Counted from the first letter of the stretch, positions 1 through 6,443 are shown. The stretch is 11,487 bases of DNA from a bacterium (GCA_021817025.1 JAKAWF010000092.1:1-11487); one strand, 5' to 3'. Notes: a model not told the origin generated them from the sequence alone. Numbers and translations are program-made.

Positions 1-40
1 AGACTATGAAGGGCGCCTTGGTGGCTCGGTGCGGCCGGGC

Positions 41-295
41 TCACCTCGGGCCCGGCCGGCGCTGTTCCAACCGCCACTGGATCGCCTTCGCGATGGTCTT
101 ATCGCTCACCCCCAGGCGTCGAGCGATCGCGGAGTCGCTGAGCCCAAGCTGGTGGAGGACAATGGCCCTGGGCGCGATACGCTGGAGGAAAGGCCGCGGT
201 TCAACCTGGCCGATCGGCATCGCGAGTTCCAGCGCCGAGGCGGTTCGAATTCTTTGCGTTCGCGTCCACCAGGGTTGTGGCAAAGAGAGTTGCAA
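41..295 (-). CDS. Short helix-turn-helix ORF, repeat copy 1 (probable recombinase/transposase tail fragment)
   Basis: About 84 residues from a TTG at 295, chosen because it aligns with the start of the second copy at 2280. The C-terminal half has a clear helix-turn-helix pattern: LGLSDSAIARRLGVSDKTIA, followed by KAIQW. It would bind DNA; I cannot name its target. Before this lies an Arg-rich stretch containing QRIRTASALE. The copy at 2020-2280 shares this layout almost residue for residue, and both copies lie downstream of a DUF4143 ATPase gene on the same strand. The length and the conserved HTH near the C-terminus would suit the tail of a serine recombinase or a transposase whose catalytic part is gone, but no catalytic residues are visible. 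A second frame across the left part (containing DANAKNSNRLGAG) is also open and also conserved between copies, so the coding frame there is uncertain. Confidence 0.4.
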   Translation of the reverse strand: MQLSLPQPWWTRTQRIRTASALELAMPIGQVEPRPFLQRIAPRAIVLHQLGLSDSAIARRLGVSDKTIAKAIQWRLEQRRPGPR

Positions 296-306
296 GGTTG
301 AACCGT
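61..306 (-). repeat. Long dispersed repeat, copy 1 (HTH repeat)
   Basis: This stretch aligns along its whole length with 2047-2295, in the same orientation, at roughly three quarters identity by eye. It contains the 20-base block CGGTTCGAATTCTTTGCGTT (241-260), which is identical at 2226-2245 and inverted at 6463-6482. The conserved part continues through a GGGTTGTGGCAA-type segment. Coding in the HTH frame explains part of the conservation. Confidence 0.75.
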
Positions 307-450
307 GAGGGGCCCTTTCGAGACATGCCCTGCATCGGCACGGGCCGAGCGGCGCTGATCGCGGCCTTCGCTGCGATCTGGTCCCCTCACCCGGTCCAAC
401 GGAGCCGTGGGTCGTCGGCACTTGTCCAGGGAGGGGTGGCGACCCTGCTG

Positions 451-1722
451 TTACGGCCCTAGGAGAACTGCTGGAACCACAGCGATGCCGTCGGTCCTCC
501 GATACGCTTGCCCGCCAGTGGTAACGACAACAGCATCTATCAAGTCGTCTCCGATCTCCTCTCGGAGCCAGTGCAAATGCCGGACGTCAGCCCAGCCAAC
601 TTCCCGGCTCAGCTTGACTCCTAGCGCCAGCACGCGTCCATCTGGGCGTTCCACGATGAGGTCGACTTCGTGCCGATTGTCCTTGGTGCGGAGGTGAAAT
701 ACGGAGGCCCCGCTTGCCTGAGCGTAGACGCGAACGCTCAAGGCTACTAATGACTCAAACAAGGCGCCCAATAGACTCCCATCCCTGGGAATCCCGAAGC
801 TGTTCCCCTCAGCTTCAATTAGTCCTGACGCCCCTACCCCGAGGAGGTGCGCCGCCAACGCAGGGTCCGCAAGGTGATGCTTCGGGGCCAATGTGAGCCG
901 GCGCAGGCGATTGCGAGTCGCTGACCAACCCGGAATCGGATCGAGGAGCCACAGGTCTGTGAGGACGTCTCTGTATGCGGCCACCGTTGTCTTCGCGGGA
1001 ATGTCTTCACCGCCAGATGAGGCGGCCCGCGCCAGCAAGGTGTAGTTGGTGGTTGTCGCAGTTGCAGCCGCGTATGCCTTGAGCCAGGAGAGCACAGATG
1101 CAGGGCGCCGCACTCGGAGTCCCTGATATGCAAAGTCCCGCTGCACTACCCGGTTGATGTAGCTCTGGAGCTGAGTGTTCCGAGCTCGTTGGCTCAGCGG
1201 TCGGATCCCCGGGAACCCGGAGGCCACGATCTCTTCGGCGTACTCAAGGAGCTTGACGTCGGTGCTTCCCGCGACCGGTGGGTGCTCGCCTTGGAGCAGA
1301 ACATGCACTTTGACTGTTGGCGGGGCGAACCCTCTCTCCGCCAAACTCAGCGGACGCATCCTAAGTTGGGAGATTCGCCCCGCTCCAGAGTGCGTTGGAG
1401 TTTCCAGCGGCGCCGCGCTTCCGGCCAGGAGGAATCTCCCGGGGCGGGACCCGGTGTCGACCTGGCGTCTGACGTAGTCCCAGATCGGCGGGTATCGTTG
1501 CCACTCGTCCAGCAGGATCCTGCCGCTGAAGGCATCGAGTTGGGTTGGATCCGCTGAGATCACCTCCAGTTGAGGAGGGTCATCGAAGGCGATCACCCTG
1601 TCCACGCGCCTGCCAGCGGTGGCTGTCTTCCCAACCCCCCGCGGCCCCTCGATGCCAATGGCTGGCAGCTCAGCGAGGAGGACGTCGAGCTCGTCATCGA
1701 CTATTCGGTGCTGGTAGTCCAC
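451..1722 (-). CDS. AAA+ ATPase with C-terminal DUF4143 domain (intact, 423 aa)
   Basis: P-loop ATPase of the AAA_14/DUF4143 type, a widespread family of mostly unknown function often found in accessory DNA. Start is GTG 1722, preceded by an AGGA-type sequence; the opening RIVDDELDVLLAELPAIGIE is usual for the family. Walker A is GPRGVGKT (residues 26-33), Walker B ILLDE (69-73), and FLLAGSA (97-103) fits sensor 1. The rest is the DUF4143 region, ending in a PD-(D/E)XK-like segment: HEVDLIVE (351-358) followed by VLALGVK (364-370). In the family the last motif is normally xxEVK; here the Glu is Gly368, so nuclease activity, if the family has it, is doubtful. The C-terminal half is paralogous to the remnant at 2411-2940, and both proteins end in LLGP. 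An HTH ORF follows downstream. The reading frame is intact. Confidence 0.88.
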   Translation of the reverse strand: MDYQHRIVDDELDVLLAELPAIGIEGPRGVGKTATAGRRVDRVIAFDDPPQLEVISADPTQLDAFSGRILLDEWQRYPPIWDYVRRQVDTGSRPGRFLLAGSAAPLETPTHSGAGRISQLRMRPLSLAERGFAPPTVKVHVLLQGEHPPVAGSTDVKLLEYAEEIVASGFPGIRPLSQRARNTQLQSYINRVVQRDFAYQGLRVRRPASVLSWLKAYAAATATTTNYTLLARAASSGGEDIPAKTTVAAYRDVLTDLWLLDPIPGWSATRNRLRRLTLAPKHHLADPALAAHLLGVGASGLIEAEGNSFGIPRDGSLLGALFESLVALSVRVYAQASGASVFHLRTKDNRHEVDLIVERPDGRVLALGVKLSREVGWADVRHLHWLREEIGDDLIDAVVVTTGGQAYRRTDGIAVVPAVLLGP

Positions 1723-2019
1723 ATTCCTATCCTACCACGGGACCACTCGCTACGCTACCGGCCGACCTCCATTTACGCTCCCATAGGACCAGCTTCCACC
1801 ATGCATCGATCCGCCGAACCAGCAGGCAAACGTGATTGGGCGAGCATGGAGATGGTCCGTGGGTGGCGGCGCAGATTCGTGACCACAGAGAGCAAGCCAG
1901 CTGCGGCCGTGGGTGCGGGTGCAGACAGACCAGTCCGTCCAGATCCTCCAAGAGTCGGCACTCGTGAAAGGGGCCGCGATGAGTGACGACCGTGGTTGGC
2001 GGTTCTTGGCTCGGCGCGG
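1723..2019. other. Intergenic stretch upstream of the first ATPase gene
   Basis: About 300 bases between the ATPase start and the second HTH repeat. I see no convincing gene in any frame. TAGGAT lies 5 bases before the GTG at 1722 on the minus strand and could be a -10 element for a leaderless start, but I see no matching -35. Confidence 0.35.
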
Positions 2020-2280
2020 TCAGGCTGGCTCACTGTCCAGCCGAAGGTTCTCCCAGTGCCAGTTGAGCGCCTTCCTGACGGTCTTGTCGGTCACCCCAAG
2101 GTGCCGCCCGATCGCGGAGTCGCTCAGCCGAAGTTGGTGGAGGACAAGGGCCCTCGGCGCGATACGCTGGTAGGCGGGCGGCGGCTCAAACTGGCCGACC
2201 TGCATCTCGGGCGCCAGCGCCGAGGCGGTTCGAATTCTTTGCGTTCGCCTCCACCAGGGTTGTTGCAAAGAGAGGTGCAA
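2020..2280 (-). CDS. Short helix-turn-helix ORF, repeat copy 2
   Basis: 86 residues from a TTG at 2280. The HTH is LRLSDSAIGRHLGVTDKTVR followed by KALNW. It differs from copy 1 mostly by conservative replacements (S/T, I/V, I/L), which argues that this frame was under protein-level selection. The left part carries the same QRIRTASAL block as copy 1. It lies about 130 bases downstream of the DUF4143 remnant ending at 2411, mirroring the position of copy 1 relative to the intact ATPase. Probably a truncated DNA-binding tail rather than a complete protein; a small stand-alone regulator is the alternative. Confidence 0.4.
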   Translation of the reverse strand: MHLSLQQPWWRRTQRIRTASALAPEMQVGQFEPPPAYQRIAPRALVLHQLRLSDSAIGRHLGVTDKTVRKALNWHWENLRLDSEPA

Positions 2281-2295
2281 AGTTGCCCAAGACGT
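2047..2295 (-). repeat. Long dispersed repeat, copy 2 (HTH repeat)
   Basis: Same-orientation partner of 61-306. The longest identical stretch spans the shared 20-base block at 2226-2245 and its left flank (CAGCGCCGAGG). Homology fades at both ends, and the DNA between each repeat and its upstream ATPase gene is not recognisably similar. Confidence 0.75.
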
Positions 2296-2410
2296 GCGGA
2301 TTCGGGGCTATTGGAGGCCGCTGAAGTCGGCTTGAGCGGGCCGCGAGCGACGCTCTCGATCATCGCACTCGGCAGAGCGCGTCGGCGAGTGTTGAGCCGC
2401 CGTCAGTCGG

Positions 2411-2940
2411 CTAGGGACCCAGAAGGGCCAACGGTGCGACTATAACACCATCCTCTCGGCGGTACGCGTACTGGGTGGCGGTGACAACAAGTAGTGCCAT
2501 CGGAGGACGGACAACGCGGCCGGCGGCCAGGCGGAGTAGATCCGCGGCCGCCTCGTCGATTTGGGCTGAGCCCATCTTCACCTCGGTCCCGATCCAGGCA
2601 CCGTCACGGCGTTCGACGATCAGGTCGACCTCGAGCCCCCCCCGCGCTCCCGATAGTGGTAGACGGACGCGCCGCCTTGCCCTGCGTACACCCGCATGTC
2701 GCGGGCAGCTAGAGACTCGAAGAGGTATCCCAGGGTATTGAGGTCTCCGAGGAGTCTCACTGGGTCGCACTCCATGAGCGCCGCTGCGAGCGACAGGTCC
2801 ACAAGATGCCGTTTCGGCGTTGTCATCAGGCGGGTTCGTGAACGCAGGTCAGGGTTCCATGCCTCGACGTCGTCGACCACCATCAGCCTGCAGAGGGCGT
2901 CGGGGTACGGCTCGGCCGTCCGCCGGGTGGGCGCCCTCAT
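2411..2940 (-). pseudogene. DUF4143 ATPase remnant: C-terminal half only, with one frameshift
   Basis: Homology to the ATPase at 451-1722 starts near 2910 (YPDALCRLMVVDD against YRDVLTDLWLLDP at residue 250) and runs to the same LLGP ending, so the whole P-loop domain is missing. The remnant falls in two frames: one runs from ATG 2940 through GGASVYHYRERGGG, the other continues LEVDLIVERRDG, then IGTEVK. The switch lies in a run of eight C (2636-2643; G on the coding strand). Nine bases would join the two frames and would also make the linker exactly as long as in the intact paralogue, so one base appears to be lost. Unlike the intact copy, this one keeps Glu in the EVK motif. The ATG overlaps the stop of the upstream ORF (ATGA). 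Pseudogene is most likely; sequencing error or phase variation at the homopolymer is possible. Confidence 0.72.
2636..2643. repeat. C8/G8 homopolymer at the frameshift in the DUF4143 remnant
   Basis: Eight consecutive C on the plus strand (G on the coding strand), exactly where the reading frame of the DUF4143 remnant changes. Nine would restore it. Confidence 0.85.
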
Positions 2941-3248
2941 TCGATGCCCGCCTCCCGGCACAGGTCGTGGAATCTTCCATGGCCGGTCATCGCGCTCGGC
3001 CAGATCAGCCTCGGATCCTTCCGGCGCGCGGCGAGGTAGTGCCGGCGACGAGGCATCTCCCCAGGTGGCAGGTGCAACTCTCCGTACCGGCGCCGTGAAG
3101 CCAAGATCGCCTCCCGAGAATGCCTGAACGCAATCCGGCGAACTCTGGGCACCTGGTTTGGCAGTGGGGGAAGGTCCTGCCGGCGAGTGGTGCGGTCAGG
3201 CGTGGACGCACCGCGCCCGGCGCGCAGACGGTGGACGTCAGCAACCAA
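2937..3248 (-). CDS. Small protein resembling a homing-endonuclease-associated (HNH_repeat-type) DNA-binding repeat
   Basis: 103 residues from a TTG at 3248; the true start is uncertain. From about residue 40 the pattern is REAILASRRRYGELHLPP, a YLAARRKDP segment, WPSA, then HGRFHDLCREAGIE at the C-terminus. This order (helix, G-x-x-P, Y, P-S, (r)F, A-G) is what I know of the repeat that accompanies HNH homing endonucleases and some actinobacterial DNA-binding proteins. The match is by eye and partial. The first 35 residues are Arg-rich and featureless and may not be coding. Its TGA overlaps the ATG of the ATPase remnant. It could be the end of a larger gene lost by rearrangement. Confidence 0.35.
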   Translation of the reverse strand: MVADVHRLRAGRGASTPDRTTRRQDLPPLPNQVPRVRRIAFRHSREAILASRRRYGELHLPPGEMPRRRHYLAARRKDPRLIWPSAMTGHGRFHDLCREAGIE

Positions 3249-3282
3249 GGTGGCCCATCCGCTGACGAGCCCGGGGGTGGGG

Positions 3283-3579
3283 ATGTCCTTGCGGCGGCAC
3301 CACCCCGGTGCCAGCTTGAATCGGCGCGCAAGTCATTCCGCCAGCGCGTATCTGTCCAGGATTGAGGGCCGCAGCATCGCCGTGAAGTCCGCCGGCCGTA
3401 ATCCAGCCGCGTGGCAGCGGCAGATGGCGCGCGCCCACCAGCGGATCGGGGCTAAGGAGCGGCAGCGCGAAAAGCAGGCCGCCAGCGAGCTTCGCAATCA
3501 GCAATGGCTTGAGCAAGAAGGGAAGCAGTGGGCGGAGTCTCGCCGATCTCACGGGGGAGACGAGGATGAGAAGGCATGA
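3283..3579 (+). CDS. Tandem family member A: truncated helical protein (membrane half missing)
   Basis: 98 residues from ATG 3283; the frame is open from GTG 3187, and the start is uncertain. Residues from about 20 (SASAYLSRIEGRSIAVKSAG, then a Trp, AHQR, KQAASELRNQ) match residues 82-145 of the next gene (ASAYPSEGEGVSIVVKSGG, AHRR, KQAAAGLRNQ). The two therefore share a charged, Gln/Arg/Ala-rich, probably helical C-terminal domain. The two membrane helices present in the neighbour have no counterpart; the N-terminus instead is Arg/His-rich and unlike it, so this is probably a 5'-truncated copy. It ends in the ATGA overlap that starts the next gene, suggesting translational coupling. Function unknown. 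The similarity to its neighbour in this frame favours it over the long antisense ORF. Confidence 0.45.
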   Translation: MSLRRHHPGASLNRRASHSASAYLSRIEGRSIAVKSAGRNPAAWQRQMARAHQRIGAKERQREKQAASELRNQQWLEQEGKQWAESRRSHGGDEDEKA

Positions 3580-4055
3580 CCAAACGCGATCAGATCGCCG
3601 CCTTGGTCGGCGAGGAGGCAGCAGACTTGACCTATCGTGCTGTCCATTGGTATGGGATCGGTGCGCTAGCAGTATTCCCGGTTGGCTCTGGGTGCGCCCT
3701 TGTGGCAATACTTCTGCGCCAGCCGTGCCTCTTACTCGGAATCCGGCTCTGCCTGGTTTGGATGGGAGCCGGCTTGGTCCCGGGCGCCAAGGTGGACGGT
3801 CGAGCGGGCAAGGCTGCCAGTGCGTACCCCTCAGAAGGGGAGGGCGTATCCATCGTCGTGAAATCAGGAGGCATCCGTCTCTGGGCGTGGCAGAGTGAGA
3901 TCGAGCGGGCGCACCGGCGCCTGGCTGCTGAGAGTCGGCAGGCTGACAAGCAGGCAGCTGCGGGTCTGCGCAATCAGGAGCGGCTCGACCGAAAGCAAGA
4001 CGGGTGGGATGAGTATCGGCAACAGCACCCCCAAGCCCCGGAGCAGGGTGGTTGA
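3576..4055 (+). CDS. Tandem family member B: small protein with two membrane helices and a charged helical tail
   Basis: 159 residues. ATG 3576 overlaps the upstream stop (ATGA), with GAAGG 2 bases ahead of it. A short amphipathic N-terminus (QIAALVGEEAADLTY) precedes two likely membrane helices at about 26-47 and 50-70. A Gly-rich linker follows, then a conserved SIVVKSGG stretch (92-99) and a hydrophilic, probably helical tail from about 105 to 155 that is rich in Arg, Gln and Ala. It is the most complete of three tandem relatives: A matches its tail, and C seems to match its N-terminus (LVPTIGEEAFKYAQRPLW against ALVGEEAADLTYRAVHW). The next gene begins within or just after its stop codon. 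I do not recognise the family; a membrane-anchored protein with a cytoplasmic tail is all the sequence shows. Confidence 0.6.
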   Translation: MTKRDQIAALVGEEAADLTYRAVHWYGIGALAVFPVGSGCALVAILLRQPCLLLGIRLCLVWMGAGLVPGAKVDGRAGKAASAYPSEGEGVSIVVKSGGIRLWAWQSEIERAHRRLAAESRQADKQAAAGLRNQERLDRKQDGWDEYRQQHPQAPEQGG

Positions 4056-4057
4056 CC

Positions 4058-4500
4058 ATGCCCGCTGGTGCCCACAAGACCAGTGCATGGAGCGGCATCA
4101 ACCGAGAGAAGGTGCGACTGGCCAGAGCTGAACTCGTCCCCACAATCGGCGAGGAGGCGTTCAAGTATGCGCAAAGGCCGCTATGGTCGCTCAAGTTTTT
4201 GGTGATTCCGTTTGCGGCCGGGGCGGTGCGCGACGGAGGCTCAGTCGGTGCTGGGGGCGGTTGCAATAGTGCTGTCAGTGTGGGGCGCAAGAACAATCAC
4301 CGTTGTCGTCGGCTCGGCTTTGTTGGCATCGGGGCGACGCTGATGCTAGTTGGTGGAGGTGTGATCTCTCGGCTCAACAGGGCGTACGCGGCACTTCCTG
4401 GGAGGTATCAATATCCGCCATGGGGGCCCGTTTCATCGGTGGCATCATCTGCGGCTTCGGGCTCGTGGTCGCGGGGGTCGGCGGCGTATTGGCAAGATGA
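4058..4500 (+). pseudogene. Tandem family member C: frameshifted membrane protein
   Basis: The frame opens at ATG 4058 (GGGTGG 7 bases before it) or TTG 4052, which overlaps the stop of B. The N-terminus (ELVPTIGEEAFKYAQRPLW, then LKFLVIPFAAG) resembles the start of B. After about 4230 the hydrophobic potential moves between frames: one frame reads VLGAVAIVLSVWGARTITVV and VVGSALLASG up to a stop near 4340; the original frame then reads GATLMLVGGGVISRLNRAY; a third reads ARFIGGIICGFGLVVAGVGG and ends at 4500. Each piece is a plausible membrane helix, and the order makes sense only if a gene was broken by several small indels. Taken literally, the single open frame runs on to 5017 into the antisense of the ATPase gene, which is unlikely to be real. 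Confidence 0.42.
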
Positions 4501-4561
4501 CCGTCATGGCGTCAGGGCAAGCGAGCGCGCTGCAAGACCGCCGAGTCGAAGCGACGGGCGG

Positions 4562-5986
4562 TCACGTGTCGAGCAGGTAGGCAAGCAGGCCGGCTGGAAC
4601 CGCCCACGCCTTGTCGTCTCCGATGTCCAATACATTGCGGGTGACCAGCAGTCCCTTCCACCGCGACGCATTGACCGTCGCCGCGTCGCCGCGCCAGCCG
4701 CCGCCTTCGGAGTATTTCCCCTCCACCGCAGTGTCGCCGAGGTGTGGGGAGACGAAGTCGATCTCCTTGCGAGCGGGTGTTCGGACGTGAAACAGGAACT
4801 CGTCATGCTCCGCCGCCTTGATGCCGCTCAAGATCCGCCGACGGATGGACATACCGAGCTGCATCTCGGTCAGCACCGTCGGGTCGACACTCTGACGCTG
4901 GGAGTTGCGAAGATGGGCGATTTGGGCCACCAAGGGGTCCACGGCATAGAGCTTGTCCTGGGCTCGCTCGCGGGCAAGCCAGGCGTTTGGAGACTTCTGC
5001 GGGCAGGCCCACAATAGGAAGGAAGCGCGCAGGTATCCGACGTGGCGGGCGACGACCTCGTGTCGCACGTCTACGTCCCTCCCGATGGAGGAGAGGCTTG
5101 CCGGCGAAGCCATTGATAGCCACAGCCGTTCGAGCAGGGCCATTTCCCGGTTCGTGCCGAGCTGGCTGTGCTTGAACGCGTCGCCAGCGATCACCTCGAA
5201 GAGATCGTTGACGAACGACGCCGGGACGGGATCGCCGGCGGCCGCGGCAGCCACCGATCGCGGGAACCCGCCATAGGTGAGGTAGGTCTCCCACAGGCGC
5301 ACGAGATCGTCGAGCCAGGGGACGGACGCTTGGTACGCCGAGCGGGCTATGGCGCCATGTAACGACGCCACGTCAAGCGGTTCCACATCAGGCAAGGGAG
5401 CATGGGCCACCAGCTCGGTGAAGGTTCGAAAGCCCATGGGGAACAGGGACCGGTCCAGGTTTGTTGCTCGCCCACGTCGACCGGCCAGCTCGCCACCCGC
5501 CTCGGCAAGCGCCGCCGCGTTAGATCCGGTGAGGACTACCGTGGCCTCACGGAACGCCGGGTCGTTGTCTCGGAGCCACTTGATTTCCTGGGCCCAGTTG
5601 CCGGTCGCGGAGGTGATCTCGTCGAAGAACCAGACCCGTCGGTTGCCGGCGGGGAGCATTGGCAAGGCGGTGTTCTGCACCAAGGTCCGCAGCTCCTGGG
5701 CCGCCATGTTGTCGGCTGCCACTCGTATGATTGCAGTCGGCGGTACCTCGTCGGAGATCAGGTCCTCGATCTGTTGTTTGAGAGCCACGGTCTTCCCCAC
5801 CCGCCGCGGCCCCCTCAGCACGTGTAGGCACCCAGGCACAAGCCCGGACAGGGCCCCCGCACGGTAGCCAAGACCGGTGTCCGCCGCTTCCCGCAGGTCA
5901 GGGTCGGTGAAAGCCCACCGGCTGTCCCTCCACCACGGGTTGAGATGTGAGAGCTCCTGGGCGAGCTGGCCGATTTTCGTGGTCAC
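4562..5986 (-). CDS. Large AAA+ ATPase with C-terminal DUF4143/PD-(D/E)XK-like domain (third ATPase)
   Basis: 474 residues from GTG 5986; the frame is open back to another GTG at 6052 (496 residues). I prefer 5986 because VTTKIGQLAQELSHLNPWW is a normal opening for this family and a candidate promoter lies inside the longer version. From GTG 5986: Walker A GPRRVGKT (59-66), Walker B VWFFDE (118-123), sensor-1-like VVLTGSN (150-156), and the GRRGR stretch (169-173) with LFPMGFRTF that typifies DUF4143 ATPases. YLTYGGFP (236-243) opens the second domain. The C-terminus carries KEIDFV (Glu408, Asp410) and VEGKYS (Glu422, Lys424), a complete PD-(D/E)XK-like set, unlike the first ATPase. It is only distantly related to the other two. 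The frame is intact. It is convergent with the membrane-protein cluster, and an IS256 relic lies just upstream. Cellular role unknown. Confidence 0.88.
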   Translation of the reverse strand: MTTKIGQLAQELSHLNPWWRDSRWAFTDPDLREAADTGLGYRAGALSGLVPGCLHVLRGPRRVGKTVALKQQIEDLISDEVPPTAIIRVAADNMAAQELRTLVQNTALPMLPAGNRRVWFFDEITSATGNWAQEIKWLRDNDPAFREATVVLTGSNAAALAEAGGELAGRRGRATNLDRSLFPMGFRTFTELVAHAPLPDVEPLDVASLHGAIARSAYQASVPWLDDLVRLWETYLTYGGFPRSVAAAAAGDPVPASFVNDLFEVIAGDAFKHSQLGTNREMALLERLWLSMASPASLSSIGRDVDVRHEVVARHVGYLRASFLLWACPQKSPNAWLARERAQDKLYAVDPLVAQIAHLRNSQRQSVDPTVLTEMQLGMSIRRRILSGIKAAEHDEFLFHVRTPARKEIDFVSPHLGDTAVEGKYSEGGGWRGDAATVNASRWKGLLVTRNVLDIGDDKAWAVPAGLLAYLLDT

Positions 5987-5993
5987 ACGCAAG

Positions 5994-6025
5994 ATGGTAT
6001 ACCATTCTGACGGTAGCGCGCGCAA
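5994..6025 (-). promoter_or_regulatory. Candidate promoter with a 12-bp palindrome over the -10, third ATPase gene
   Basis: ATGGTATACCAT at 5994-6005 is a perfect 12-base palindrome. On the minus strand TATACC (6001-5996) would serve as a -10, with TTGCGC (6025-6020) as a -35 at 18 bases. The expected transcription start then falls within a few bases of GTG 5986, so the mRNA would be nearly leaderless; this agrees with the absence of a Shine-Dalgarno sequence. A protein binding the palindrome would block the -10. Assignment is by eye. Confidence 0.35.
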
Positions 6026-6085
6026 CCATGTAGACTGTCGTGCCTGTGGCACGCGCAGGAGTGTGGGCCCCGCGTCCTGGGATAC

Positions 6086-6246
6086 TCACTCAATCCGCCT
6101 CCTTGGCTTCAGTGGGTCAGGGACGAACCTGTGCTGGTGCAGCCTGGGCTTCCCAGTTCCAATCTGCCCACCCTGGTGGCCAGGATCTTGGCCCGGTACC
6201 TGTTGCGCGGCGCCTGCCGCTGCGGGTTCTGCTCGTGGCGGCCCCG
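6086..6246 (-). pseudogene. IS256 (Mutator-type) transposase remnant, N-terminal part
   Basis: In one frame (6246-6145): HEQNPQRQAPRNRYRAKILA followed by TRVGRLELGSP. This matches the signature IS256-family stretch I know as YERS-x-R-x-x-YRNGYR...TRVG-x-LEL-x-x-P, near the N-terminus of those transposases. After LELGSP the homology appears to continue in another frame as PRLHQHRFVPDPLKPRRRIE, resembling the family's PR-x-R-x-G-x-F-x-P continuation, then reaches a stop at 6086. The three catalytic acidic residues and the rest of the protein, about 300 residues, are absent. A short, frameshifted fossil; no terminal inverted repeats seen. Confidence 0.55.
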
Positions 6247-6443
6247 CTGGTCACGCAGCCTGGCTGGCCTTCCGGCCAACCCCCTGTCAGACTCACTTGT
6301 TTGGGGTCCATCAAGGCGCCTCGTCCCCTTCGGGTCTGTTCCGGCTCGGCCATGTACAGAAAACCGGTAGCAGCGTGTACAAGTCCCAGATGGGCAGGCT
6401 CCGGACACGGGTGCGTCGAAGTCGCCAGAGGCCAGAAACAGAA

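Noticed and set aside
241..260. GGTTCGAATTC resembles a tRNA T-loop, suggesting a tRNA gene or tRNA-derived att site
   Set aside because: No 5-bp T-stem can form around it, and no anticodon or acceptor arms flank any of the three copies. An att-like role is kept only as an alternative in the 20-mer finding.
3238..4296. Long minus-strand open frame (352 aa) across the membrane-protein cluster
   Set aside because: Pro/Arg-rich, no recognisable domain. The plus-strand frames over the same DNA resemble each other and have ATGA overlaps and membrane helices, so this is antisense shadow.
4500..5017. Continuation of the third membrane-protein frame to 5017
   Set aside because: Runs antisense into the ATPase gene and shows no hydrophobic or conserved pattern beyond 4500.
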